From positions 1 to 19,058 of the forward strand of contig PITI01000148.1 in NCBI GenBank assembly GCA_004325065.1: a stretch of 19,058 bases of DNA. Reading direction: 5' to 3'. The notes under the pieces are model-generated. The model was not told where the DNA came from. It saw only the letters and a list, made by a program, of their open reading frames with translations, and made no database searches. Positions 1-10,431 of this stretch are shown one piece after another; positions within the stretch are counted from its first letter, which is position 1; every line of letters starts with the position of its first letter. This stretch comes from Hamiltosporidium magnivora (Eukaryota; Microsporidia; Dubosqiidae). Position numbers and translations under genes: made by a program.

Positions 1-431
1 TTAAAAATTCATTTTTAACTATAAATTCCCCTACATTTTATGCTCTAACTAAAATAATTGGTAATAAACTAGTAAAAGGTTGATAAATATAAAATATAAA
101 TTTACATTTTAATTATGTTTGAAACTAATTTGAAGAACTTAAGCCTTCATTAAAAATAAGCCAATTTAATTGAAACCTTATTGTAATTATAAATCTGATG
201 AAATGATTTAATAATATGAAAGTTGATTTTCCAAATTTCTAAAAAAATTATCCAGGTATAAAGATTATGATTTTTGAACCACTCCTCAGAGTCTTATTAA
301 TTATATATATATTGATTCTATCTAGCCATGAAACAGTGAAAATCTAAAGAATTTGGATTATAATGAAAGTGTTTTTTTGATTTAATATTATATATTTTGT
401 CACATTATAAAGTTTGAATACTATACAAATG
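1..431. other. intergenic, downstream of PUF60-like gene
   Basis: Very A+T-rich DNA between the window edge and the stop codon of the minus-strand PUF60-like gene. Stops are frequent in all frames. I see no gene, RNA or repeat here. Confidence 0.6.
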
Positions 432-1568
432 TTAAATCGAATTAAACTCGGATTTCGGAATACTTTCAGCATATATTCTTCTACCACCAAAATACCTACC
501 ATCCATTATTCTATAACAATGATTTACACTTTCTGAATTTCTAAACAAGCAGTAAACTTCCACATCCTTTTTATCACCTTCTTTAAGAATAGTGTATTGT
601 AGTAATGTGGGTTGAAATACAACAATTTTTAATTCCAAAATTTCTCCATATTTTTTTAATTCTAATTTTATCTCGTTTATGAAATCTTCATCTAAATCAT
701 CAACCATTATCATATTCTTGAGAACCAAGCATTCGTTTTCTGTTTTATCGTTAAGTTTACTATTCAAATCTGCAATAATTTTAATAACTTCATTTGGTAA
801 TTTTGTAATTGTGTCTTGAAATATTTCCTTTGATGGCATTTTTTGCTTAATAACTGTTTTACAGACTTTTAAAATCTTACCACCAACAGATAAATTATTA
901 TACAGGGATACTGAAAGATCGGCTGAATCAATATTTTGATACTTTATAAATGCTATGCCCATATGACAGCTTCTGTTTTTATTTAACATCAGATTTAATT
1001 GTTCGACTTTACCTACACATTCAAAAATACTAAGAAGCTGATTTTGATCAATAAATTCGTGAATATTTGACACATAAATTATTCTTTTGTCCGGATTTTT
1101 AATATCATCAGGAATAAATGAGGGGAAATTTGCAGGCCTTCCTACTTTTAATGCTTTTCCATCAACTTCATATGTGTTCATTTCTTTAATGGCTAACACA
1201 GCAGCATTTGGATTTTCAAATTCCACAAATCCAAATTTTTTAGAATATAATTTCGATTTACCTTCAACAGATAGAGAAATGCTAGATATAGGTCCGAATA
1301 TTTCAAACATTTTATGTATATCGCTTTTAGTAGTGTGATAAGGCAAATTTCCTACGTATATTTTATTTAAAAGATGCATTGAGAAGTTTTTTGCATGTAG
1401 ATCTTCATTTAAAACAGGCAAAAGACCCGTTGATGGCAAAACCCATGTATTGTAGTCTACTATCTGACAATAAAGATTATGTAAATCTTCTATATTTTTT
1501 TTCTTGTTTGAAACAATTCTTTTATAATTTTCTGGCAATTCTTCAGTATTTAAAATTATTTTACCCAT
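432..1568 (-). CDS. PUF60: PUF60-like poly(U)-binding splicing factor (2 RRM + UHM)
   Basis: 378 residues. PUF60 is a nuclear U2AF65-related factor that binds pyrimidine tracts and helps U2 snRNP define the 3' splice site. RRM1 is about residues 68-143, with RNP2 KIYVGN (69-74) and RNP1 KFGFVEF (111-117), followed by the PUF60-typical KVGRPANFP (141-149). RRM2 is about 162-236, with IIYVSN (163-168) and GIAFIKY (204-210). The C-terminal U2AF-homology motif is about 280-374, with an acidic helix (DDLDED, 290-295) and the R-x-F signature as R358-Y359-F360 in GRYFGGRR; this domain binds tryptophan-containing ULM peptides of SF1 or SF3B1-type partners. It is shorter than animal PUF60 because the N-terminal extension and the linker are trimmed. 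The start is the first Met after an in-frame TAA eight codons upstream. No CCC triplet lies close to this ATG; a CCACC lies about 37 bases upstream. There is no sign of an intron. The order and sequence of the three domains separate it from U2AF65 and from poly(A)-binding protein. Confidence 0.88.
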   Translation of the reverse strand: MGKIILNTEELPENYKRIVSNKKKNIEDLHNLYCQIVDYNTWVLPSTGLLPVLNEDLHAKNFSMHLLNKIYVGNLPYHTTKSDIHKMFEIFGPISSISLSVEGKSKLYSKKFGFVEFENPNAAVLAIKEMNTYEVDGKALKVGRPANFPSFIPDDIKNPDKRIIYVSNIHEFIDQNQLLSIFECVGKVEQLNLMLNKNRSCHMGIAFIKYQNIDSADLSVSLYNNLSVGGKILKVCKTVIKQKMPSKEIFQDTITKLPNEVIKIIADLNSKLNDKTENECLVLKNMIMVDDLDEDFINEIKLELKKYGEILELKIVVFQPTLLQYTILKEGDKKDVEVYCLFRNSESVNHCYRIMDGRYFGGRRIYAESIPKSEFNSI

Positions 1569-2994
1569 AATAAAGAAGTGTAAAAAAATAATTTAAATCT
1601 TTTCGGTGGAAAAAGTATTAAATAATTCAAAAGATACACCCTTGGTTCAGAGCAAAAGAAACTTGTTCGTTTATTGTATTATTTATGATTTAAATTATAA
1701 ATACGAAGGTTTTTCTCAATCAAACTTGTAAAAATTCAGTTTTAAACTCTAAATCAATAATTAATTAAAATGATTCTCAATAACTTTAAACGTCTAAAAA
1801 AATAGTTTCTTAAATGTATAAATAAATGAGTTTACGTATAGAAACATATTAAAAAATATCATAAATGATGCAGGCTATTGAAAAACATATTTTCTTATAT
1901 GTAGAACTTTCTGTCGTAGATATCATCTGTTTGGTTTTGATAGTCGACACACACGTACTGAATTTAAGAAATTTTGAGATTTTTTACTTTGCAAACCAAA
2001 GACGAATATATTTTGGGTAGATTTGTGTATGCTGTATTATATTTATTGCAGTTTCGTAACCAATTCTTTTATTTTTTTTACTTATATTATCTTAAATTTA
2101 TTTTTTCTTAGTTTGGTTGCAGATAGAATTTATTTTTATTCGATACATTTTTTTAGGTCTAAAAATTGATTTTTTTCCGTTTTTTTTTGTTTTCGAATCA
2201 CTAAATCTTTTAAGGAATTACTGCTTTACTTTAAAGGCTTTTTTTAGATATCATTATCATTGATCGGTAACTTTTATCAATAAATTCTATTCCATCAAAA
2301 CATGGTAATGAATCTTAAAACATATTTATAATACGTTTATTTTAAAAAAATAAGTGCAAAATTATATCAAGCTTGTAAATTGAAGTTTAGAGCAAATATT
2401 GTTTAACTTTTCATCTTGTCGAGCTGCAAATATCTTAAGTTGAAAAATCAAAAGTGCAACATATATATAAGGCTTTAGATTAGTATAAAAATAAGTAAAT
2501 TAGAAAATTTTTGAACATTTGAGTCATGAAAGTAAAAAACACGAAATTAAAAGGAAGGAAGAGGTTAAGTATCTTAACAACAGAAAACAAAAGATTTTTC
2601 CAAGTATAAACATCATATTCTACAATTCTTAAATTTTAATTAATATATAGCTTTAGAAAATCAATAATTACAACTTTTCTTTATAATCATTATTTTTGTA
2701 TTTATGCTTGAGAATAATTTTTTAAATTAATGCATTACAACCAAATATTATTTTTAATATATTAAAATATCTTTGTGTGTCTTTGCTATTCTAAAATAAT
2801 AACGTCGCCATTATTAAAAACCAATCATCTTAAAATAATGAATTTTCGAAAGCCACATTTGGGTCTTGACTTATTGCTAAAGGTGGTGAGGCAATTTATG
2901 GCATATAAAAAATTCTGTTCGTTTTGAAAAATGTTTCACGTATAAAAATTTCCCTGCAGTTGTATATTTATATGGTTCAACAGTACATTATATT
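1569..2994. other. intergenic, no recognisable gene
   Basis: Long A+T-rich stretch between the PUF60-like start and the LINE relic. It must contain the PUF60-like promoter next to 1569. The only moderately long frame is a 51-codon ATG frame at 1865-2020 (+), hydrophobic and without recognisable motifs, a length expected by chance at this composition. The part near 2950-3000 may be the untranslated tail of the LINE that follows. Confidence 0.55.
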
Positions 2995-4255
2995 TACCTA
3001 CTCAATGTCATTAGCTGCTATTTAAACCCCTGCTGATTTTCTATGAACTTCATCTATCAAGATCAAGTGCTTTTAATTTCCATTTGTCTATACCAGGTTA
3101 TGATGATCTTTTTTTAACATAGTATAGAAATCTAGTTTTTGGGAAACCAATAAATCTTCTACCTTTGGAATTGAACATAAATACCTTTTTCAATACTTTG
3201 ATTTCTGGCATTTGTCAAGAAAACTCAGCCATCGGAATCTGATTCTTCTAACTTCATTTACCATCCTTTATCTCGATATAAATTTTCGAACTTGATATGT
3301 TACTAGCTCATCACCCTACTTGTTTATTTCTTGATGATTCGTAGATTCACTAAAAAAATTTTCGTTCTCATATGTCGAGTTCGAAGCATTACGCTTTTTC
3401 AATATCTAAGTTTCGCGACCGTACATCACTAAATGTCTAAGAATCGTCTTATACTGTTTTCTTGCTCATTTATCTTAAAATTCATGATTTTAAAAATTAT
3501 TGTGTGTAAAAATATGCATTTTTTTACTGGTTTAATTCTCTCTTTTATTTCCGATCTGTTTGTATTATTGCTCTTCAGAAGCACTCTTAGATATTTAAAA
3601 AAGGCCTCGCTCTTAAACGGTATCCGTAAACTTGAAAGTAAGGTGAAATATTTTTCTTATTCCTTGAAGTTATCACGTAATTATTTTATTTTGATTAATA
3701 TAAATACCTATTTTTCTTGTTTCATATTCAATCTTCCTGACATGATCTCCAAGGTCTTCTACTTTTTTGATATAATGTCAATTTCATCGGCATAGCATGA
3801 AGGTGTACTTCTCCGATGTACAGATATTCTTGCAAAAAATTCCCTATCTTTCTAATTGCTTTTTCGATCGAGATATTAGAAGGCATACAGGACGAGGCAC
3901 CTTATTATCTCAAACCACGGAATATTTCGAAGTCCCTCTTAAATTTCCCGATATACAAATTCTACTCTTTGTTTTTGGTACAGTCATTTGGATAAAACTT
4001 ACAATATTCTCAAGAATCTGCAATTCTGATAATATTTCATAAAGAAGGTTCCGATTAACGCTATTATATCTAATAATAGTTACTAAAAAGCTGATGAATG
4101 GTCTGGTTATACTCTTATGATTTTTTCCTAAAGAATTATACGGTAAATATTTAGCCGATTGCGGACCTTCATTTTCTAAAGACGGCTTAGTATTTTCCGA
4201 GATCTTTCTACATATGGTTCAAGACGCTTAGTACAAGTTAATGCTATACAGGATT
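2995..4255 (-). mobile_element. decayed non-LTR (LINE) retrotransposon, reverse transcriptase to C-terminus
   Basis: Reading the minus strand and changing frame as needed recovers the collinear blocks of a LINE reverse transcriptase of the kind common in arthropods. In order: KRLEPYV near 4230, FRKxRS..IFTV and NQTIHQLF in the fingers region, NSVNRNLLYEILSEL and KSRICISG, GLR followed by two stops then GASSC (family GLRQGDAxSC) near 3900, ISIEKAIRKIGNFLQEY, and the catalytic box at 3783-3794 read as Y-A-D-E instead of Y-A-D-D. Then come KIGIYINQNK, the FKYL...EIKERIK block, VMYGRETW near 3410-3429, and the C-terminal RFRWL, KVFMFNSKGRRFIG and GIDKWKLKALD segments, ending with SAGV-stop at 3022. 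Stops and frameshifts are numerous, so it is dead. The 5' half (endonuclease) is not visible. The open frames on the plus strand here (3433-3795, 3797-4042) are shadows. Confidence 0.85.
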
Positions 4256-6245
4256 ACAATTCTTTAAAGCTGTCTAGAACATATGCTTACGCATATGATC
4301 AACGTAAGATAACTATAGAATGTTCTAACAACAGACTTTCTGTAGTAAAATGACATGATTTAGAATTGGAGGCGCTTGTACTGAACTTTAGATTCTGAAT
4401 TGTTTTGGCTCTTTTCGCTTCAATAAAAATTGCATTTTTTAGTAGTTATATGCATATTTGGCAATAAGTGTACATTACTATGTTTGTGCACCGGAAGTTT
4501 TTTTTGTTAGATTTCAGCCGATTTGACGGATCAGAAGTAATTAATTTATTGCATGTAATAACAGGTTTATATTTTGTGGTTTTAATGAGTAAATTTTCAA
4601 GAAATTTGTCGCCGTTTCACTTAATATTTCCCTTAATACATCTAATAAAAATAAGAAACAAATTTATCAGAAACATAACCGAGATGCTTAAATAGACATA
4701 ATGAGTATATGACATATTTGAACGCCAATAAAACTGTATTTACTTATGTTTCGCAAGAGTAGTATGCAGAACGACATCAGTAAAATTTCTTTGTGACACA
4801 AAGCAGAAATTGCTCACGGAAAAAACAAGGATATCAAAAGAATTTGGTGAATATGCTTCATAAAATTAAAAATACGAGTCAAAATTTCTATTAAATTTAT
4901 CGAAAGTTGTTGGAATATATTTGCTGCATGTCTTTTTACCTATAACTTTATTGTAAAATATGAAAAACCATTGGTTAAGAAAATTTAAGAAAGAACCATG
5001 ATTGAAAAGTTACCAGTTTTTTTGTGGATTTGCAAACAATTGCAGAAATCATTTCCAATATAAAGGTATATCCTTACTATAAATATCTTAAAGATATAAT
5101 CTTCAAAATTTCTAAAAATATATTAAGCACACATAAATTAGATATAAAAGCTTCTGAAGTACCTTCTCCGTGTCATAATTAGAGTACTAGCATAATCAGA
5201 TTGACATGATTAGCATTATTTATTCGTTACTTACAGCGTTGTATGTAATATCAAAAAAGAAATAATCGGTTATGCCTAAATAGCAACGAAACAAGAGAGT
5301 AAGAATTAAAACGCGGTTTTAAAGGCCTCGCTGAAATATAAATGGATCCTAAAAAAAATTCTATGGAGATTAATAGTGCTCGCAATATGACCGAAAAAGA
5401 AAGCAGGTTTGTAAACTTATATACTCGACGTATTAGATATACAATCACGAGGTTTCGTTACATCATACATCAGCAGGTTTTGAGAAAAATCGGCTTTTCC
5501 TATAAGACATCATGATATATGTCAACAAGTGGTAAATATAATATCTGCCAGTGCTTTGAAGAAAGAAAATATTCAAAGGAATTAACTCAAGTTGATTTCA
5601 AAACCAAATTGGATTAATTAAGTGAAAAAATATTATGTTATTAAGTCGAGGGATGTTTTTTCCACCCGTGAGTCACGTATTCAGATATAATTAGACTTTT
5701 TTCTACAAAATTAAAAAATTATTCGAAATAGAATCAATGTATATATATCGTATGGCTTCCAATTTAATGTTTTTTTTACTGAGTTGTGCCTGGTTTAAAG
5801 GAATCAATATAAAACTACAAAGTTGCGATAAGAAATTTATTGTCATGTGTGGTTTTATAAAAGCATTCGAAACTAAATAAAAATTCACAATCATGACTTT
5901 ATTTCTATTACATACAAATATATTATAAGTAAAAAAAAGGAAATTTATATTTCTAGAATTTTATGTGGAACCTGATCTAGTTCAATTGAAAAGAAAAATT
6001 CTGAAGATATTCCATCTCAGAAAAGAAAATTTTACCGGTATTAATTAATTCGTAAAACCATCTATTATTATTTTTATTTATTATATAACAAAATACGACT
6101 TAAGCAAATATACTCTTTTTACAAATTTTTGAGGGGTTAAATTTAGTTAATCTTTAGATATGCACAGGCAATTTTCAATTCGGTTCATATGAAAACAAAA
6201 AAATTCTGATTTGCGAAATGACATGTAAGTCATTAAAAAAGCTAG
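4256..6245. other. intergenic, no recognisable gene
   Basis: About 2 kb without a gene I can name. The first few hundred bases may be the further 5', unreadable part of the LINE relic. A 7-bp palindromic stem with a TTAC loop lies at 4280-4297, within this uncertain stretch. A 57-codon ATG frame at 5342-5515 (+) is hydrophilic and rich in Arg and Lys, with a further in-frame open stretch just upstream broken by single stops. It could be debris of another element but matches nothing I recognise. The other short frames (4468-4695, 5251-5448, 5703-5894) look like chance. Confidence 0.5.
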
Positions 6246-6774
6246 GTTATTGAAAGTTTTGCAAAAAGATGTGGAAGATTAAATATAGAGACTTGTAAGG
6301 ACATATGTAAAAATTTAAATTGCCACAAAGCAATGGCTATGGATATTTTATCAAAAAAATCATTTATAGGTTCAAATCAATTATTATATTGCAAACTGAA
6401 CAATTTGAAAAACAATAAAAGAAAAAGAAAGATAGTATAATCAAATTTAGAGCGTGTCTTGGAAATATGATGGAATAGGTTCCTGATATAAAATACTAGT
6501 TCGTAATATACATAAAAAAATTGCATTAAATTGCATTTTTTTCTGGTCGTCCAGGTTAAGCGTAGAGCTAACAACGCATCCTTTAAAACCACTTTGTTAT
6601 TAAACCCAAAAAGTAAACTAACTTGGACGGAAAATTAGAAAACTACTAGGCAAGTTAAAAAAAGAAATATGTGGCTGCATTACAGAGGGATGCAAAGGCT
6701 CGTATATGGCTGTGGTGCCAAGGAAGAATGAAGTATTTTTTATATTACAAAGTTTTTACGACTTATCCTTTTAA
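6246..6774 (+). pseudogene. remnant of an ISXO2/Merlin-like DDE transposase
   Basis: Two open segments in the right order resemble this transposase family. The first (6246-6440, 64 codons, no start) has spaced cysteines (C9, C17, C21, C26) and then KKSFIGSNQL, like the zinc-ribbon followed by the S-F-F-x-x-S-x-L segment of ISXO2 proteins. The second (6622-6774) begins LGRKIRK and runs through EICGCITEGCKG and YMAVVPRKNEV. This parallels the family pattern of LGRRK near the first catalytic Asp, the strand carrying W-V-F-G, and the VVPxRxxxT segment. The I-D-E catalytic strand before LGRK is lost behind a stop, and the middle part (6441-6621) is scrambled. Merlin-type elements are known in microsporidia. 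No terminal inverted repeats were identified. The minus-strand frame 6377-6592 is a shadow. Assignment rests on motif spacing only. Confidence 0.42.
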
Positions 6775-7317
6775 GTTGCTATTTTTAGAATTATATTTTA
6801 TTGATTAAAATAATCTTCATAAAATTCTAGAGAAAAAGCTTTTGCTCATATATTCTCTGAAGAAGCTAATCACATAACCCCAGCTAAATAAATAATAATT
6901 TTTGATTTTCCTAAAATAAAAAAATATAAACCACCGCCTTAACTGAATTAATTAAAAACCAATATAAAGTTTATTTTAATTCAAATTTAAAATTTTATTA
7001 TTTTTGCGTAAAGAAATAAAATATTTAGTGAAAATAAAAATTATTTTCAATCTAAAATAATCCTACATTATCATAGTATTATACATATCTTTCTACAAAA
7101 AATTACCATGAAAAAAGTCATAGAAATATACATACCAACATCACCATAAGAAACAGAAAGTAAAATTAATAACCCTAATCTTATTACCTGTCTCAATTAT
7201 AAAAAAATAATTATTTCGGAATTTAAGATTAAACTCTGAAAAAAATGAAATTTCTCTAAATTTTTATGTAAATTAAAAATTAAGCAAACAATAAAAAAAC
7301 ATAAAAATAAAAAATTT
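6775..7317. other. intergenic, downstream of RACK1
   Basis: Extremely A+T-rich 3' flank of the minus-strand RACK1 gene. No gene, RNA or repeat was seen. Its RACK1-proximal end must hold the polyadenylation region, but no single clear AATAAA signal can be chosen among the many A/T runs. Confidence 0.5.
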
Positions 7318-8313
7318 TTATTGTCTTGGACAATCATAAACTATTATTTTTCCATTCGTAAAACCGGCTATCAAATTATTTCTAGACCAAACCAAAGAAG
7401 AACAATGAACATTTTTACCATATTCACTGCAATCAAGCTTAAATAACCAATTATTATTTATCACATCCCACAAACAAATCTCTGTTTCAGTAGCACATGC
7501 TAAAATAGTATCAGTCAAAGCAAATGCTAAAGCAGTGACAGCAGAATCAGTTTTAATTATTTTAGTGAAACCATCGTTCATTAAATTAAAAACAAAAATT
7601 TCAGAATCTCTACTTCCATAGGCACACAATGCACCATCTGGTGTAATTGAAAGAGCAGTAACGGCTGCTGCACATTTTATTGTCTTTGGTACTCTTTTTT
7701 TCTCTTCATTATATGATGGTTTAATTTCTGATCCATTTATATAAGTTTTAATGATTTCTCCTGTTTCAATATCCCAGACATTTAAAGTACCATCAGTAGA
7801 TCCAGTTAATATATTATCTTCATTAGAAGGCATAAAGGCAATACAAGTGATCCAACCTTTCTGAGAATTAGTAATTCCAGATCCAAATCGACGTACTAAT
7901 GCACCTTCCGTATTCCATAAGCATATTGTTTTATCCATAGAACCAGTTACTATTTTATTATCGTTAGAATTTATTGCAACACAAAGGATATCGCCACTGT
8001 GTCCTTTCAAATATTTCATGTCTTTGGTTTCCACATCAAATATTCTAACCACACTATCAGCACAGGCAGTAATTAATTTATCGCCTGTTTTATTTGTAAC
8101 GATAGAATTCACATAAAAATTATGTTGATCGTATTCTTTCATAACTTTTCCAATTCCCTCTGTAGTTCTTTCCAACGTCCACATATATGCTTTTTTGTCT
8201 CTGGAAGAAGAAAAAAGTCTTTCTTGTGGACCTTCTTCATTAATTTTTAAACATGTGACCATGTTTTTGTGACAGTCCAATGTACCTATTTCTTTGAGAG
8301 TAGCGGTATTCAT
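7318..8313 (-). CDS. RACK1: RACK1 (Asc1-type) WD-repeat protein of the 40S ribosome
   Basis: 331 residues, seven WD40 blades. RACK1 sits at the head of the small ribosomal subunit near the mRNA exit and acts as a signalling and quality-control scaffold. Blades are roughly at 14-46, 63-93, 103-134, 153-181, 218-244, 258-283 and 303-327. Diagnostic segments are FSSSRDKKAYMW in blade 1, GHSGDIL and GSMDKTICLWN in blade 3, and GSTDGTLNVWD in blade 4. The basic pair that anchors yeast Asc1 to 18S rRNA (R38 and K40) is present at the same numbers in S-R-D-K. The usual length is about 310-320; here the loop between blades 4 and 5 carries a hydrophilic insertion (about 189-213, with NEEKKRVPK), while the loop before blade 7 is short. 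There is no intron. A CCC triplet lies 7-9 bases upstream of the ATG, which supports this start. Confidence 0.93.
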   Translation of the reverse strand: MNTATLKEIGTLDCHKNMVTCLKINEEGPQERLFSSSRDKKAYMWTLERTTEGIGKVMKEYDQHNFYVNSIVTNKTGDKLITACADSVVRIFDVETKDMKYLKGHSGDILCVAINSNDNKIVTGSMDKTICLWNTEGALVRRFGSGITNSQKGWITCIAFMPSNEDNILTGSTDGTLNVWDIETGEIIKTYINGSEIKPSYNEEKKRVPKTIKCAAAVTALSITPDGALCAYGSRDSEIFVFNLMNDGFTKIIKTDSAVTALAFALTDTILACATETEICLWDVINNNWLFKLDCSEYGKNVHCSSLVWSRNNLIAGFTNGKIIVYDCPRQ

Positions 8314-8319
8314 TTTTAA

Positions 8320-8322
8320 GGG
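8320..8322 (-). promoter_or_regulatory. CCC start-proximal motif of RACK1
   Basis: On the minus strand, CCACCC precedes TTAAAA and the RACK1 ATG, so the CCC triplet sits at -9 to -7. A CCC-type motif immediately upstream of start codons is known from Nosema ceranae and relatives and is striking here because the surrounding DNA is nearly all A and T. That it serves as a core promoter or transcription start element in this genome is inference. Confidence 0.55.
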
Positions 8323-8812
8323 TGGCAGTTTTTTTAAAAAAAATATTTGATTTAAAATAAAGAAAAAAAATTTATAAATTTTTTATGAACAATCACTACC
8401 CTTCTTACATATACACGACAATGATTAAACTAATGGTAAGCAATTAAACACCGGAATTATTGGATTAAAAACTTCAGATATAATTATTCTTGACTAAATT
8501 TTTGTTCGCGAGCGAAATAGAAATCAAATATGAAAAAATTGAAAAAAAAAAAACGAAAAAGAGTAATAATAATGCAAATAGCTATAAATATATTAACTGA
8601 CTATTAAATATTAAAAAAATATCAAATAAATCTTGGGTCTTGTATTATTGATTACGAGCAGTTTTTTTTCGAATTTCTGAAGTAACTAAACCTTTCAATT
8701 TTAATTTTATAGAATTCAAAGCTTCTATATACAATAACTGTTAAGCTCGTGGAAACAAAGTTTATTTCACAGGGTAAAAAAAAAGTAGTTTATAGTCTTA
8801 AATTTTGATACT
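8323..8812. other. intergenic between RACK1 start and tandem array
   Basis: A+T-rich 5' flank of RACK1 with several A and T homopolymer runs. No other feature was recognised. Confidence 0.5.
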
Positions 8813-9462
8813 TTGGCTAAAATTTTAATTCCATCAAGTAATATTTTATGCTTCCTCTATATCTTTTCTCGTTTATTTTTTTATTCTTTTATTCTATACT
8901 GTTACTTGGCTAAAATTTTAATTCCATCAAGTAATATTTTATGCTTCCTCTATATCTTTTCTCGTTTATTTTTTTATTCTTTTATTCTATACTGTTACTT
9001 GGCTAAAATTTTAATTCCATCAAGTAATATTTTATGCTTCCTCTATATCTTTTCTCGTTTATTTTTTTATTCTTTTATTCTATACTGTTACTTGGCTAAA
9101 ATTTTAATTCCATCAAGTAATATTTTATGCTTCCTCTATATCTTTTCTCGTATATTTTTTTATTCTTTCATATCTATACTGTTACTTTGGCTAAAATTTT
9201 AATTTTATCAAGTAAGATTTTATGCTTCCTCCATATCTTTTCTCGTATATTTTTTTATTCTTTCATATCTATACTGTTACTTTGGCTAAAATTTTAATTT
9301 TATCAAGTAAGATTTTATGCTTCCTCCATATCTTTTCTCGTATATTTTTTTATTCTTTCATTCTATACTGTTACTTGGCTAAAATTTTAATTTTATCAAG
9401 TAAGATTTTATGCTTCCTCCATATCTTTTCTCGTATATTTTTTTATTCTTTCATTCTATATT
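8813..9462. repeat. tandem array, seven copies of a 93-bp unit
   Basis: Units begin TTGGCTAAAATTTTAATT at 8813, 8906, 8999, 9092, 9187, 9282 and 9375. Spacings are 93, 93, 93, 95, 95 and 93; the last copy loses similarity after about 9460. Copies 1-3 appear identical. Copies 5-7 form a second type, with TTATCAAGTAAGATT in place of CCATCAAGTAATATT, CTCCAT in place of CTCTAT, and CTCGTATA in place of CTCGTTTA. Copy 4 is a chimera: its left part is of the first type and its right part of the second. The 95-bp copies carry two single-base insertions. Because 93 is divisible by three the plus strand stays open for 129 codons, but the 95-bp copies break that frame and no proper ATG is present, so I call it a non-coding minisatellite rather than a repeat protein. 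Confidence 0.93.
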
Positions 9463-10431
9463 TTTAGTCATCTTTAGACATTTCTTGATAAAAATTTAGG
9501 TTGTTTTTAATTTAGCATATATGTCTTCTTCTATTTTATTTACTCTGTATTTCCAGGGTTTTATCTCATCATTTTATGTTTTTTCTGTGTACTTTACCAC
9601 ATATTTTTATTTAATTTCGACTTCTTTTCTGGTTGGCATTTATTCTTGCGAAGCGTTTTCTTTGTTTTAAAAAACAGTTACTTTTAAAGACATGCTGTAT
9701 TCGTTACTTTATATATAATATAAATTAATAGTCATTTTTATTGAAATCTTATAATTTAAGCAGGTAAAAAATTCCATAGGCTATTCAACCAATAAAATTG
9801 GTTTATGTTATTATCATTAAAAATATAAATAATTTATGCTGAGGAATGGCAATAAAACATCAATCTTATCATACAATTGTTTATGTACTTTAAAAATTCT
9901 TAGATAAAAACTACAAACGAATTAGTATGGTAAATTTTACTTTAAAAAATATCAAAAATGTATTTTTATGTTATTCTTGCCATATATTACAAATAGAAAA
10001 GATGTTGTCAATAATTTGTGCGAATATTTTTTTGAACTAATCAAACGTTTTTGTTTGATTTATGTAAAGTTCTAATCCCTATTATTGGTTGTATAAGGTT
10101 TATGAACAAATCAAAGAAGTCATATTCATAATCTAAACTCTTTATTAGCTTCTTTCTTTTTTCGAATTGTTTAAAGATTTCGAGTTTTGTAGTCTTCAAG
10201 ACATTACTCGGTTATATAATTGATTTTATATTAGGTGTGTTTTTCAAAACATGGCTATATATTTAACAGCATAAATACAGGTAGGTTTTTATTTAAAAAT
10301 AATTTGAATAAATCTTCTGGATACTCGGATTCAATATTTCTATCCTTTTACAACTAAAGAATTAAAATTATAGAATTTTTATTAATATGTCTGATTCGAA
10401 AAAAAATTGATTATTCTCTCATTTTTATAAA
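9463..10431. other. intergenic, no recognisable gene
   Basis: A+T-rich DNA after the tandem array. No further copies of the 93-bp unit, no gene and no RNA were seen. Confidence 0.5.

Noticed and set aside
1087..1570. Two plus-strand frames of 83 and 63 codons
   Set aside because: They overlap the well-supported PUF60-like gene on the other strand and have no features of their own.
1865..2020. 51-codon ATG frame
   Set aside because: Short, hydrophobic, without motif or upstream signal; frames like this are common by chance here.
3370..3390. GTTCGAA-like text, considered as a tRNA T-loop
   Set aside because: No acceptor or anticodon stem could be built around it, and it lies inside the LINE relic. 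The similar text near 16560 also lacks stems.
3433..4042. Two plus-strand frames of 120 and 81 codons
   Set aside because: They lie exactly opposite the recognisable LINE reverse transcriptase blocks on the minus strand and have no family resemblance; they are shadows.
8813..9467. Open frames of 129 and 81 codons that would encode a 31-residue repeat protein
   Set aside because: The open frame follows from a 93-bp unit without stops in one frame. The 95-bp copies break it, it begins at TTG, and the product is only hydrophobic A+T-type residues.
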